A stretch of DNA of 64,000 nucleotides from Streptomyces sp. NBC_00078 (GCF_026343335.1 NZ_JAPELX010000001.1:6944001-7008000); one strand, 5' to 3'; counted from the stretch's first letter, positions 35,561 to 43,519 are shown. Numbers and translations are program-made. The notes: a model not told the origin generated them from the letters alone.

Positions 35561-36163
35561 ATGCCGGACGTCAAGCACTTCGACCCGGACACAGTCCTGG
35601 AGTCGGTGGTCCGGCTGTTCTGGCGCCAGGGCGTGGCCTCCACGGGCATCCAGGACGTGGTGACGGCGACTGGCCTGAACCGCTCCAGCCTGTACGCCAC
35701 CTTCGGCGGCAAGCAGGAGCTCTACCGCGCCGCGCTGGGCCGCTACCTGGAGCGCCGGTCCCAGCCGGCGTTCTGCCGCCTCGCTGAGGACGAGCGGGGT
35801 CTGCCCGCCGTCGCCGACTTCTTCGCCGGGCTGATCGAGGCGCGCTGCTCGGGCGAGTACGCCCGCTGGGGCTGCATGGTCTCCAACGCGCACGCCGGAG
35901 CCGAGAACGGCGATCCCGAGGTCCGCGCTCTTCTCGACCGGCATCACCGGGAGCTGAAGGACGCGCTGCGCGCGGCACTCGTCACGGCGCAGGAACGGGG
36001 TCAACTCGCTGCTGCCGGTACCGATCCGGACGCGGCAGCCGAGGCGCTGGTGCTGCTCGCCTATGGCGTGAACCTGCGTTCCCGCGCGGGAGCCGACGCC
36101 GCATCGCTGCACGCGACGGTGAACACTGCCCTGCAAGCCTTCGGTGGCCGAACCGCCGTCTGA
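35561..36163 (+). CDS. TetR-family transcriptional regulator
   Basis: A 200-residue repressor. The N-terminal helix-turn-helix is clear: FDPDTVLESVVRLFWRQGVASTGIQDVVTATGLNRSSLYATFGGKQELYRAAL (residues about 7-60), followed by a ligand domain with GCMVSNAHAG. This resembles the AcuR/NemR-like group that respond to reactive electrophiles. ATG 35561 has GGGAGGG upstream. It is divergent from the peroxiredoxin gene and the shared promoter region carries two matching operators, so autoregulation and control of the peroxiredoxin gene are likely. Confidence 0.88.
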   Translation: MPDVKHFDPDTVLESVVRLFWRQGVASTGIQDVVTATGLNRSSLYATFGGKQELYRAALGRYLERRSQPAFCRLAEDERGLPAVADFFAGLIEARCSGEYARWGCMVSNAHAGAENGDPEVRALLDRHHRELKDALRAALVTAQERGQLAAAGTDPDAAAEALVLLAYGVNLRSRAGADAASLHATVNTALQAFGGRTAV

Positions 36164-36211
36164 CAGGAGGTCGATCTGGCGAAGCCCGTCGGCGAAGCCG
36201 GGACCCGATCC

Positions 36212-36541
36212 TCACTTGGGCGGCAGACCGGCCGCGAACGCGTGTCCCTCGTCGATCCACTCGCCGAGTACGTCGTCCTCCGCCACGGCGGAGCCCGCGA
36301 CCACGACCCACCCGCGCATCGGGCGGCCCGGCATGTCGAAGATCCGAGCACCCGGCCGAGCGAGAGCTTCTTCCGTGGCGTCCGAGCCGACCCGGACCAT
36401 GAGGTCGTCGTCGCTCACACCGACGGCCATGTTGCCTCGGAGGAGGAACGCGATGCCTCCGAACATCCGCTTCTCAGTGATGTCGGGATCCGCTCCCAAG
36501 CGCTCCCGGATGCGCTCGGCCAGCCCTTGGTCGTACGCCAT
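36212..36541 (-). CDS. TfoX/Sxy N-terminal-domain protein
   Basis: A 109-residue protein with the TfoX N-terminal domain signature: ITEKRMFGGIAFLLRGNMAVGV and DDDLMVRVG, then PMRGWVVV. It corresponds to the stand-alone domain found widely in actinomycetes, without the C-terminal helix-hairpin part of competence TfoX. The ATG at 36541 overlaps the stop of the disrupted SRPBCC gene (TGATG), so the two were formerly coupled. Function in Streptomyces is unknown. Confidence 0.8.
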   Translation of the reverse strand: MAYDQGLAERIRERLGADPDITEKRMFGGIAFLLRGNMAVGVSDDDLMVRVGSDATEEALARPGARIFDMPGRPMRGWVVVAGSAVAEDDVLGEWIDEGHAFAAGLPPK

Positions 36542-37033
36542 CACATGCCGCCTTCCAGGTTGGTGAGCCGGCGTTCGAGGTCACGCAGGTCCTCGGCGAG
36601 GCTGGAGCGGACCTGGCGGGACATCAGCGGTGCCGCCAGGCGAAGGAGGCCGCCCGGGCCGCCGCGCACCCGGATGCCGGCCAGGGTGCCGCGAGGGTGG
36701 GCCTCGAAGGTGTACGTGACGTGCATGGGCATGGGGGCGGCCGTGGCGATCATGTCCAGCAGCCTCGGCGGCTCGTGGGCGGCCACCCGCAGGACGTAGT
36801 CGATGCGCCGGCCGAGGAAGTACGCCGTACGGGTCACCTCGGCACCCACTCCGAACCCGCCGCCGTCCGCTTCCCTGGTCAGCTCCGCCTGGCGGATGCC
36901 CTGAGTCCTCCCCCATAGCCCTGAACGGGCATGGGAGGTGCCCCCAGGTGTCGTGACGCCAGTCCATGGCGTACGCCGCCACCTGCTCAGGTGGCAGCGG
37001 GATCATTCGCCGCACCATCACGTCGATTGCCAC
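36541..37033 (-). pseudogene. SRPBCC (polyketide cyclase/START-like) gene interrupted by a short repeat
   Basis: The N-terminus reads MAIDVMVRRMIPLPPEQVAA then YAMDWRHDT from a GTG at 37033. After about 45 bp of palindromic repeat the family sequence resumes in another frame as GIRQAELTREADGGGFGVGA, then EVTRTAYFLGRRIDYVL, and continues to the stop at 36541. The joined sequence is a typical SRPBCC protein. Its 3' 102 codons stay open from an internal GTG at 36849, but the fold would lack its first strands, so I call it broken. Confidence 0.65.
36904..36948. repeat. Short palindromic intergenic-type repeat inserted in a gene
   Basis: The element contains CTCCCCCATAG and CTATGGGGGAG-like arms with GGCACCTCCCAT, an imperfect hairpin of the type scattered between Streptomyces genes. 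Here it separates two parts of an SRPBCC reading frame, so it appears to be an insertion. Confidence 0.5.
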
Positions 37034-37084
37034 GGGGTCAGGATCCCAGCCGACGTCCCAGCGCGCGCGACATCGGTCAGAACG

Positions 37085-37312
37085 ATGACGGATGCCCGAC
37101 AAAGCGCGACAGATGCCGGACAGGACGACCTCGCCGCGGTCCACGGGCGGGGTCCCGGCCAGGATCTTCAGCAGCGTCGACTTGCCGGCGCCGTTCTCCC
37201 CTACGACCGCGACCAGATGTCCGGGGGTGACGGTGAGGTCGGCGCCGCGCCGGACGGGATGCCGGCCGTAGGACCTGTGGATGTCGCGGGCCTGAAGTGC
37301 GGGCGTGGGTGC
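37085..37312 (-). pseudogene. N-terminal remnant of an ABC transporter ATPase
   Basis: The minus strand encodes LQARDIHRSYGRHPVRRGAD, then HLVAVVGENGAGKSTLLKIL and AGTPPVDRGEVVLSG, with an intact Walker A. The sequence then runs out of the family about 20 residues later at the SRPBCC promoter region. Signature, Walker B and H-loop are absent, so only the first third of the domain survives. Confidence 0.65.
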
Positions 37313-37382
37313 GGGTGTTGAGCCGGGCGCCGTCCGCAGCCTCCCCAAGGTGCGTCTCCTTGTGCTTCCGGTGGTGCCGCGT

Positions 37383-37538
37383 TCAGTCCGCCCGCGTAGA
37401 TGCTGGGCGTCTCTGGGCCCAGCGCGACATGCCGTCGGCCGGCAGCGGGTCCGTGCCCAGGACCTCGGTGAGACGGTCGCGCAGCAGGAACAGAGCCAGG
37501 TCGTTGGAGAGGAGCAGGGCGGCACGCACCGCCGGGCC
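37383..37538 (-). pseudogene. C-terminal remnant of a TetR-family regulator
   Basis: The minus strand reads VRAALLLSNDLALFLLRDRL then TEVLGTDPLPADGMSRWAQR and stops. This resembles the closing helices of TetR-type ligand domains. It sits directly upstream of the ABC ATPase fragment, the usual TetR/ABC order, so both are probably parts of one decayed efflux locus. The rest of 37,034-37,831 holds nothing else I can support. Confidence 0.45.
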
Positions 37539-37831
37539 CCGTCCGGAGGAGGCCAGTCCGGACTACGGTCATCCGGCCCCATGGTCGTACGCCGGGACGG
37601 CGGCGTCGACCTCCCGCAGCCGCCGCGTACGCACTTCCCCTGGGGCTGGGTGCGCAGGGCGGCGACGGGCCCAAGTCCTGTCGGGTGGACTTCGCCCGCA
37701 GTGAGCAGCTGCTGCTCCACACCGACATGACGACGCGGCGAGGCTGCTGCTGCGGTACCACGGTCACGGGGAAGGCAAATCTGTTCCCATCGGGTGAGGG
37801 GGCACCACCTTCGGCAAGGTAGAAAGGACGT

Positions 37832-38371
37832 ATGCCGGAGCGTGAGAACCCCGCGGGGACCATGGACGACGTCGACGCCGTCACGCGGGCGGTGCTGACC
37901 GCCTCCCGGCTGCTGGTGGCGGTCTCCGCCCGTTCGCTCGGCGAGGTCGAGGAGGGGGTGACGCTGCCGCAGTTCCGGATGCTGGTCGTGCTGGCCACCC
38001 GAGGGGCCACCAAGCTGGTGACCCTCGCCGACCTGCTCCAGGTGGCGCCGTCGACGGCGATGCGGATGGTCGACCGGCTGATCGCGGCCGGGCTCGCCGA
38101 CCGGCAAACCAACCCGGACAACCGCCGCGAGACCCTGCTGCAGCTCACCGAGGAAGGTCGGCGCACCGTCGAGGACGTCACCGCCCGGCGCCGGTCCGAG
38201 ATCGCCGCGATCGTCGCGAAGCTGGGCCCCACGCAGCGACTCGCCCTGATCGAGGCCCTCAACGCCTTCAACAGGGCGGGAGCGGAACCTCCGGCGGCCC
38301 CCGCCGCCGACCACCCGGAGCCGCACCCGCTCGGCTGGATCGTGGACGAGGCGATGGTGCAAGACATGTGA
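37832..38371 (+). CDS. MarR-family transcriptional regulator
   Basis: A 179-residue winged-helix regulator. DAVTRAVLTASRLLVAVSARSL (helix 1), VTLADLLQVAPSTAMRMVDRLIAAGLADRQTNPDNRRETLLQLTEEGRR (recognition helix and wing) match MarR. The ATG at 37832 has AGAAAGGACG upstream. A short inverted repeat ACCTT-CGGC-AAGGT (37807-37820) lies just before it, a candidate auto-operator. Several TTGCA-n3-TGCAA palindromes precede the nearby minus-strand genes and may be its targets. Confidence 0.88.
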   Translation: MPERENPAGTMDDVDAVTRAVLTASRLLVAVSARSLGEVEEGVTLPQFRMLVVLATRGATKLVTLADLLQVAPSTAMRMVDRLIAAGLADRQTNPDNRRETLLQLTEEGRRTVEDVTARRRSEIAAIVAKLGPTQRLALIEALNAFNRAGAEPPAAPAADHPEPHPLGWIVDEAMVQDM

Positions 38372-38443
38372 CCCCCGACGGGGTGGTGTTCCCGGCCGGT
38401 CGGCGCCGGTTTCCGGGCGTCCCTTCTCCGAGCCGCGCACTTT

Positions 38444-38456
38444 TTGCCTAAGGCAA
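38444..38456. promoter_or_regulatory. Palindrome TTGCCTAAGGCAA
   Basis: Arms TTGCCT/AGGCAA around a central base, in the 279-bp space between the convergent MarR and DUF4142 genes. It resembles MarR-type sites but has no start codon directly beside it; nothing else is recognised in this spacer. Confidence 0.35.
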
Positions 38457-38650
38457 GGGACTTGTGAACGCGGCGCTTCGCTGTCTCGCTCCCATGGCGC
38501 AGGCCGGATGGGTGCGCCCGGTCGATCGGCCGCAGGGCGGTCGCCGGAGGCCGCACAGATGGTCTGCGGCGGACAGGGAAAGATGCAGGACCCGTGAGTC
38601 GCGCAAAGTAAAGCTTGCATGCTGCCACACCGTGCCGCGTTCGCGGGAGG

Positions 38651-39421
38651 TCAGCCCACGGTCGGGGATGCCGTGGGGCTGGGGGTGGCGGTGGTGGCCG
38701 GGCCCGTCGGTATTCCCTCGCTCGACACGCCGGGCGGCACGGTGAGAGCGACCATGGGCGCCCCCGGCTGCGGCACCGGTGGCGTGACCTGGCTGGAGGG
38801 GAGCTTCGGCGGGGTGGTCTCCTGGAAGTTGACCTGGTCGAAGTTGACCAGCCCGGTGTTCTCCATCTGCGTGATGTGGTCCAGGACCACGTCGTTGGCC
38901 TGGTCGGCCAGTTGGCGCACGAGGGTGTTCTTGGTGGTGGAGCGGACCTTGGCGATGGTGTTGAAGATCGAGCCGTGCGTGACGCGCAGGATGTTGGCGA
39001 AATCGGAGTCGAACTGATTGCCGGTGTCGGACTTGAACGTGTCCAGGAAACCCTGCTGCTGCGGTGTGGGCTGGTTGGGGATGGTGATGTTCAGCTCGGG
39101 TGCGATCTTGCGGCAGCTGGCGTCGAGCGCGGCATGCCCGATGACCAGGTGCCGGCCGGCCTCGCGTACGGCCGCGGTCGTCCCCTTCTGCATGGCCAGG
39201 TCCCCGGAGGGGCCCTCCCACAGGCCGGCGGAGCGCACGAAGACGACGAAGTTGCGGTCGGCCTCGGTGAGCGGTCCCCACTGGGTGCTTGCGATCACGC
39301 GCGCCTGGTTCGCGGATGCGTTCTGGACGCCGAGCACGCTCGGGTAGGCCAGGGCGGCGAGCGTCACGCTCAGCGCCCCGCCGACGAAGACGGTGCCGAT
39401 CGTGCCGCGTGAGATGGGCAT
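38651..39421 (-). CDS. DUF4142-type secreted/anchored protein
   Basis: A 256-residue exported protein. The N-terminus (MPISRGTIGTVFVGGALSVTLAALAYPSV) is a signal sequence or anchor. Residues about 45-190 form the DUF4142 helical bundle (TEADRNFVVFVRSAGLWEGPSGDLAMQKG, FDSDFANILRVTHGSIFNTIAKVRS). The tail is Pro/Thr/Ser-rich (PTGPATTATPSPTASPTVG) and probably spans the cell wall. AGGAGG supports the ATG at 39421. DUF4142 proteins are four-helix ferritin-like folds of unsettled function. Confidence 0.85.
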   Translation of the reverse strand: MPISRGTIGTVFVGGALSVTLAALAYPSVLGVQNASANQARVIASTQWGPLTEADRNFVVFVRSAGLWEGPSGDLAMQKGTTAAVREAGRHLVIGHAALDASCRKIAPELNITIPNQPTPQQQGFLDTFKSDTGNQFDSDFANILRVTHGSIFNTIAKVRSTTKNTLVRQLADQANDVVLDHITQMENTGLVNFDQVNFQETTPPKLPSSQVTPPVPQPGAPMVALTVPPGVSSEGIPTGPATTATPSPTASPTVG

Positions 39422-39500
39422 GGTGCCTCCTGGTGCGGACAGCGTGGTCGTCTGCTCGTACGGAGGCGGCACGGAAAGAGAACCTTTGCGCTAGGTAAAG

Positions 39501-39515
39501 GTTGCATGATGCTAG
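39501..39515. promoter_or_regulatory. Candidate operator upstream of the DUF4142 gene
   Basis: GTTGCATGATGCTAG matches the TTGCA-n3-TGC form seen at 43118 and 41246. It overlaps a second inverted repeat, AACCTTT (39481-39487) with AAAGGTT (39497-39503). It lies about 80 bp upstream of the start codon. Confidence 0.4.
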
Positions 39516-39625
39516 ATGGTGTGGATCATGTGCACGCATAGGTCAACTCGGGCTGAAGTGCAGCCACATCGCCTCTGGGCAGCTCTTTCTGATCTTCTGG
39601 GCTTCCTCGGCCGAGGCCGGGGTGT

Positions 39626-40870
39626 TCAGTCGAGGGCTGCGAGGTGGTCGGCGGCGCCTCCGCGCCACTCGATCATGAAGAGGGTGGCGTCGTCGCTGGT
39701 GCGCCCGCCCCGTTCCTTCTTCAGGGTGTGGGAGAGCAGGCGCAGATCCGCCCGCATCCCGTCCGACGGCTTCTGGCCCAGGCGGTTGACGCAGCGGATG
39801 AGGCGTTCCTCACCGAACGGTTCCCCACCATCGACACGTTCCTCGATGATGCCGTCGGTGTAGCTGAGAACCCGGTCGCCCCGCTGGAGTGTGTGCTCTC
39901 GGATGCGGGGCGTCTCGCCTCCGATGCCGACGGGCAGCGTCGTCGCGCTCTCCAACTGCCGCAGGACCCGGCCCTCGCGGATCAGCAGCGGTGCGGGGTG
40001 GCCCGCGTTGACCAGTTCCAGCTCACCGGTGGCGATGTTCAGGTGCATCAGTTGCGCGGTGACGAAGTGGTCGGCCCCGAACTGCCGGGAGATGGCCTGG
40101 TCCATGAACGCGTACTTCTCGGCCAGGCTGACGAACACGCGCCGGGCATGACGGTAGGCGCCGATGGCGATGGTCGCCATCGCGGCGGCGTCCAGGTCGT
40201 GGCCCATCGCGTCGATCACGGCCATGTGCAGGATGTTGTCGTTGAGGGCGTAGTCGAAGCTGTCGCCGGCGACGCGGTAGGCGGGCTCCAGGATGCCTGC
40301 CACCTCGACCTGCGGCACGGTCATCGTCAGCGGCGGCAGCAGCCCCCACTGGATCTCCGCGGACACGCTCATCGGCTGCCGGCGCCGGGCCAGGAAAAGC
40401 TGGTCGGTGTAGGCGTTCTTGGTGACCAGCATGTCGGCGACCAGGCCGGAGAGCCGGCGCAGCAGGCGCCGGTCATCCTCGCCGACGGCATCCATGGTCA
40501 GGGCCAGCACGCCCACCTGATCGCTGCCGTCCAGCAGCGGCAGATACATCCGCACGCCGCCGCCGGCATGTACCACCTCGACGACGTCCGCGCTCTGGAA
40601 GGCCCGCCCGGCCGGGGAGCCGGTCACCGGCTCGGGCGGGCCCACGTGCAGCTTCTTGCCCGGAAGCGGCACCAGCAATTCCTGTGCGTAGTCCTGGAGC
40701 AGGATGGACACGTCGTGGCCGCCGATCCTGGCCACCTCTTCCGCGATCAGCGGGGCGATCAGCTGCGGCGGCAACAGCCGTGCCCGATCCAGCAGCATCC
40801 CCAGCAGCCGCTCGCCGAAACCCTCGGACCGGTCCACGCTCTCCTCGCCCATGGCCTGGTCCGCCACCAC
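39626..40870 (-). CDS. PP2C/SpoIIE-type serine phosphatase with GAF-like sensor domain
   Basis: A 414-residue phosphatase. Residues about 45-170 look like a GAF-type sensor (LQDYAQELLVPLPGKKL, VRMYLPLLDGSDQVGVLALTM). The C-terminal 220 residues are the SpoIIE/PP2C domain with metal-binding aspartates in VAGDSFDYAL, VIDAMGHDLDAAAMA, SYTDGIIEER and SDDATLFMI. Such enzymes dephosphorylate anti-sigma-factor antagonists in actinomycete stress signalling. The GTG start at 40870 has an AGGAAAG; an ATG at 40852 is an alternative. A GCACA-A-TGTGC palindrome lies 30 bp upstream. Confidence 0.88.
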   Translation of the reverse strand: MVADQAMGEESVDRSEGFGERLLGMLLDRARLLPPQLIAPLIAEEVARIGGHDVSILLQDYAQELLVPLPGKKLHVGPPEPVTGSPAGRAFQSADVVEVVHAGGGVRMYLPLLDGSDQVGVLALTMDAVGEDDRRLLRRLSGLVADMLVTKNAYTDQLFLARRRQPMSVSAEIQWGLLPPLTMTVPQVEVAGILEPAYRVAGDSFDYALNDNILHMAVIDAMGHDLDAAAMATIAIGAYRHARRVFVSLAEKYAFMDQAISRQFGADHFVTAQLMHLNIATGELELVNAGHPAPLLIREGRVLRQLESATTLPVGIGGETPRIREHTLQRGDRVLSYTDGIIEERVDGGEPFGEERLIRCVNRLGQKPSDGMRADLRLLSHTLKKERGGRTSDDATLFMIEWRGGAADHLAALD

Positions 40871-40901
40871 TTTCCTGCCGCCCGCTCCGGTCGCTGTCTG
40901 C

Positions 40902-40912
40902 GCACAATGTGC
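40902..40912. promoter_or_regulatory. Palindrome GCACAATGTGC upstream of the phosphatase
   Basis: Perfect 5-1-5 inverted repeat 32 bp before the GTG start. Its core GCACAATG is shared with the site at 41246. Confidence 0.45.
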
Positions 40913-41008
40913 CTGGTCAAACCGCTGGAGCGGTTCATTACGCCGTGCGCGGCATGTCGGACCCTCTCTTTCGTGTGAGGCACATCGGGTGGCGCTGCCC
41001 TTCTCCCG

Positions 41009-41077
41009 TCAGAGGGCTTGCTCAGGGGGAACGTCGGCGGTGAAGCTGGGGCCTTTGCGGGCCAGTCGTTCGGTCAT
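41009..41077 (-). CDS. 22-residue ORF coupled to the preceding small gene
   Basis: MTERLARKGPSF followed by TADVPPEQAL. The ATG overlaps the stop of the 40-residue ORF upstream (ATGA), so it could be translated by coupling. No family recognised; may be a truncated gene or not real. Confidence 0.3.
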   Translation of the reverse strand: MTERLARKGPSFTADVPPEQAL

Positions 41078-41196
41078 CGGCGTGCCTGGTCGTCCACCGT
41101 CACGTCGAAGTCGTACGTGTCCTCCGTGTCCTCCCAGCCGTGCCCGCCGTCGAGGCGCGCGAACGAGTAGGGGCGCTGGACCTGGTTTGAGTGCAT
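41074..41196 (-). CDS. 40-residue acidic small protein
   Basis: The ATG at 41196 has a near-perfect GAGGAGG 6-7 bases upstream and a TTTGCACAATGCAAA palindrome about 50 bp further up, both signs of a real gene. The product (MHSNQVQRPYSFARLD then GGHGWEDTEDTYDFDVTV) is acidic, without a membrane span or signal peptide, and not recognised. It lies between the phosphatase and ClC genes, both on the same strand. Confidence 0.5.
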   Translation of the reverse strand: MHSNQVQRPYSFARLDGGHGWEDTEDTYDFDVTVDDQARR

Positions 41197-41245
41197 GGCC
41201 CGCCTCCTCGGGGCGATCCGGGCATTCGGACCTCTCCCATCCAGC

Positions 41246-41260
41246 TTTGCACAATGCAAA
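41246..41260. promoter_or_regulatory. Palindrome TTTGCACAATGCAAA
   Basis: 6-3-6 inverted repeat 50 bp upstream of the 40-residue gene. Matches the ClC upstream site at 43118 outside the centre. Confidence 0.5.
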
Positions 41261-41290
41261 AGTGGCGAGGTGGAGAGGTAGGTTGACCTG

Positions 41291-43099
41291 TCAGGCGGCC
41301 GCGTGCACCGCGTGCACCGCGTGCACCGCGCGCAGCGCGCTCTGGTGGCTGAGCCAGCCGACCGGCTTGGCGTGGTCGGCGTCGAGCACGGGCAGCCCGG
41401 TCCCGGCTACCGACAGCAGCGCGTGCAGGGCCTGGGCGAGCGGCTGGTCCGCGGTGACAGGTGCTGGCGGTTCGGCGAGCTGTCCGACCAGCGTCGGTGC
41501 GTCCTCCGGCTGTTCCGCGAGCGCTTCCGCCACCGCCTGTGCGGTGACGACGCCGACGTAGCGGCCGGTGTCGTCGACCACGGGGAGGGCGCCGTGGCCG
41601 GACAGGCTGAGCAGGTCGGCGGAGTCCGCGAGCGTTGTGGACGTGGCCAGCGGGGAGGGCAGCGGCTCCATGACGGCGCTCACGTGCTGGGTGCCGATCC
41701 GGGCACCGGGGGCCGGGCCGTCGAGGTCGATGCCGCGTCGGCGCAGCTTGAGGGTGTAGATGGTGTCGCGCGAGATCAGCCGGCTGACGGCGGTGGCCAG
41801 CACGATCGCGAGCATCAGCGGCAGGATGATCGAGTACTCACCTGTGAGCTCGAAGAGGATGACCACCGCGGTGATCGGCGCGCGGGCCGCACCGGCGAAC
41901 ACGGCGCCCATGCCGACCAGCGCGTACGCGCCTACCGCGCCGGCCGAGTGGGGCAGCAGGTGGTGGACGCCGATGCCGTACGCCGAGCCCAGCATCGCCC
42001 CGATGAACAGGCTCGGGGCGAAGACCCCGCCGGAGCCGCCGACGCCGATGGTCAGGCTGGTCGCCAGCATCTTGCCGACCAGCAGCAGGAGCAGGAAGCC
42101 GACCGCGTAGCCGCCTTCGGTCGCCTTCTGCAGCACGGGGTAGCCGACGCCGTACATCTGCGGCAGGGTGAGCAACAACACGCCGAGCGCGAGGCCGCCG
42201 ACCGCCGGGCGCAGCCACTCCGGGCCGCGCCAGAGCCAGTCGCAGGCGTCCTCGATCATGTACAGGAAGCGGGAGAAGCCCACACCCGCGGCCGCCGCGA
42301 CGATGCCGAGCACGGCGAACAGGCTGTACTGGCCGAGGTGATCGACGTGGAAGTCGGGCAGGTTCAGGAAGGGCGTGTCGCCGAAGGCGGTGCGTCCGAT
42401 GATGCTCGCGGTGACGCTGGCCAGGACCGTCGCCCCGAAGGCTTCCGCGCTGAAGGTGCCCAGGATCAGCTCCATCGCGAAGAACACGCCGGCGAGCGGG
42501 GCGTTGAAGGTGGCGGCGATGCCGCCCGCCGCACCGCAGGCGACCAGGAGCTTCATCCGGCCGTCGGTCGCCTTCGTGACGCGGCCGAGCGTGGAGCCGA
42601 GGGCCGAGCCGATCTGCACGATGGGGCCCTCACGGCCCACCGAGCCGCCCGAGCCGATGCACAGGGCGGAGGCGAGCGTCTTGACCACGGCGACCTTGGG
42701 GCTGATCCGTCCGCCGCGCTGGGCGACGGCCAGCATCACCTCGGGCACGCCGTGGCCGCGGGCCTCCTTGGCGAACCGGTTCACCAGCGGCCCGTAGAGG
42801 AGTCCGCCGATGACCGGGGTGAAGAGCACGAAGTACGGGCCGAGCCAGGGCACGTGCGGATTGGCCGCGCCGGGTGAGGCTGCGTAGTCGGCGTGGCCGG
42901 AGAGGAGGTGCGTGAAGGTCTGGATGCACCAGCGGAAGACGACAGACCCCGCCCCCGCCCCGGCGCCGACCACGATGGCCAGGGCCATCAGGCCCCAGGA
43001 AGCGGTACGCAGCCCGCCCAGTCTCGGTGCGGGTGTGAAGCTACTCGTTGCGGTGCCGGTCACATGCTGTCCATTCCTTGTCGCCGGTATGGCGCTCAT
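41291..43099 (-). CDS. ClC-family chloride channel/antiporter with CBS domains
   Basis: A 602-residue membrane protein. The ClC selectivity motif GSGGSVGREGP is at residues 149-159 with the gating glutamate E157. GVGGSGGVFAPSLFIGA and the helix-R region complete the pore. Residues about 465-590 form two CBS motifs (VSAVMEPLPSPLATSTTLADSADLL and ALHALLSVAGTGLPVLDADHAKPVGWL). The keeping of the gating Glu is compatible with Cl-/H+ exchange. AGGGGGAGG precedes the ATG at 43099. The C-terminus ends in a short VHA repeat. A TTTGCATTATGCAAA palindrome lies 20 bp upstream. Confidence 0.92.
   Translation of the reverse strand: MSAIPATRNGQHVTGTATSSFTPAPRLGGLRTASWGLMALAIVVGAGAGAGSVVFRWCIQTFTHLLSGHADYAASPGAANPHVPWLGPYFVLFTPVIGGLLYGPLVNRFAKEARGHGVPEVMLAVAQRGGRISPKVAVVKTLASALCIGSGGSVGREGPIVQIGSALGSTLGRVTKATDGRMKLLVACGAAGGIAATFNAPLAGVFFAMELILGTFSAEAFGATVLASVTASIIGRTAFGDTPFLNLPDFHVDHLGQYSLFAVLGIVAAAAGVGFSRFLYMIEDACDWLWRGPEWLRPAVGGLALGVLLLTLPQMYGVGYPVLQKATEGGYAVGFLLLLLVGKMLATSLTIGVGGSGGVFAPSLFIGAMLGSAYGIGVHHLLPHSAGAVGAYALVGMGAVFAGAARAPITAVVILFELTGEYSIILPLMLAIVLATAVSRLISRDTIYTLKLRRRGIDLDGPAPGARIGTQHVSAVMEPLPSPLATSTTLADSADLLSLSGHGALPVVDDTGRYVGVVTAQAVAEALAEQPEDAPTLVGQLAEPPAPVTADQPLAQALHALLSVAGTGLPVLDADHAKPVGWLSHQSALRAVHAVHAVHAAA
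41301..41336. repeat. 9-bp tandem repeat coding the ClC tail
   Basis: GCGTGCACC occurs three times (41301-41327), followed by a diverged fourth unit GCGCGCAGC. On the coding strand it gives the AVHAVHAVHA tail. Confidence 0.85.
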
Positions 43100-43117
43100 C
43101 GCCTCCCCCTTCCTACA

Positions 43118-43132
43118 TTTGCATTATGCAAA
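43118..43132. promoter_or_regulatory. Palindrome TTTGCATTATGCAAA upstream of the ClC gene
   Basis: Perfect 7-1-7 inverted repeat, 19 bp before the ClC start, best copy of the TTGCA-n3-TGCAA family. Confidence 0.55.
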
Positions 43133-43247
43133 ACGAGTCAAGGGGGTGCGTCACCTGACCACCTGCGCCCGTCGGGCCGAAGGGCCCCCAGGCATGCGGA
43201 CGTGCTCGCGGCAGCGTGGCCGGACGGAAAAACCGCGGAGGTGAACC

Positions 43248-43346
43248 GTGGGTGATCCGGTCTCCTCGCCGCTGGCAGTGGTGGGAATCGACGGCTCCGA
43301 GGCCGGCCGGGCGGCGTTGCGCCGGGCGGCCGGGCAAGCCAAACGG
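43248..43346 (+). pseudogene. N-terminal stump of a universal stress protein (UspA)
   Basis: From a GTG with GGAGGTG upstream the frame gives SSPLAVVGIDGSEAGRAALR then RAAGQAKR, the opening of a UspA nucleotide-binding domain, and then leaves the family. Only about 33 of the usual 140 or more residues remain. The break point near 43346 probably marks where the hydrazine cluster was joined to the older chromosome. Confidence 0.7.
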
Positions 43347-43399
43347 CCGTGCTTGCCGACCACTGCATGCGGAGCGGGCCGGAATGGTCTGCGCGGTGT

Positions 43400-43417
43400 T
43401 GTCTCGCCGGCGAGACA
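43400..43417. promoter_or_regulatory. Cluster operator palindrome, copy 1
   Basis: TGTCTCGCCGGCGAGACA, a perfect 18-bp inverted repeat, 103 bp upstream of the first ATG (43520) of the left transcription unit. Identical core to copy 3 at 60232. Confidence 0.75.
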
Positions 43418-43519
43418 GACACAGCATGGGGAGTGCTGCGAGGGTATTCGTGTGCCGCGGCGACGTGGTGTCGGCCGCCGTTCGGATGTCGAGTGTCGGA
43501 TTGTCTGCACAGGAGAGTC

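Noticed and set aside
36541..36849. Intact 102-codon SRPBCC gene
   Set aside because: Family sequence continues upstream of the GTG start and reappears beyond an inserted repeat in another frame, so the open part is a 3' fragment.
36581..38620. 679-codon minus-strand frame across the MarR gene and decayed region
   Set aside because: It only links unrelated remnants (ABC ATPase head, SRPBCC head) and runs antisense to MarR; not one protein.
41301..41336. Possible CRISPR-like array
   Set aside because: Units are 9 bp with no spacers; a simple tandem repeat in coding sequence. No CRISPR array or cas gene was seen in the window.
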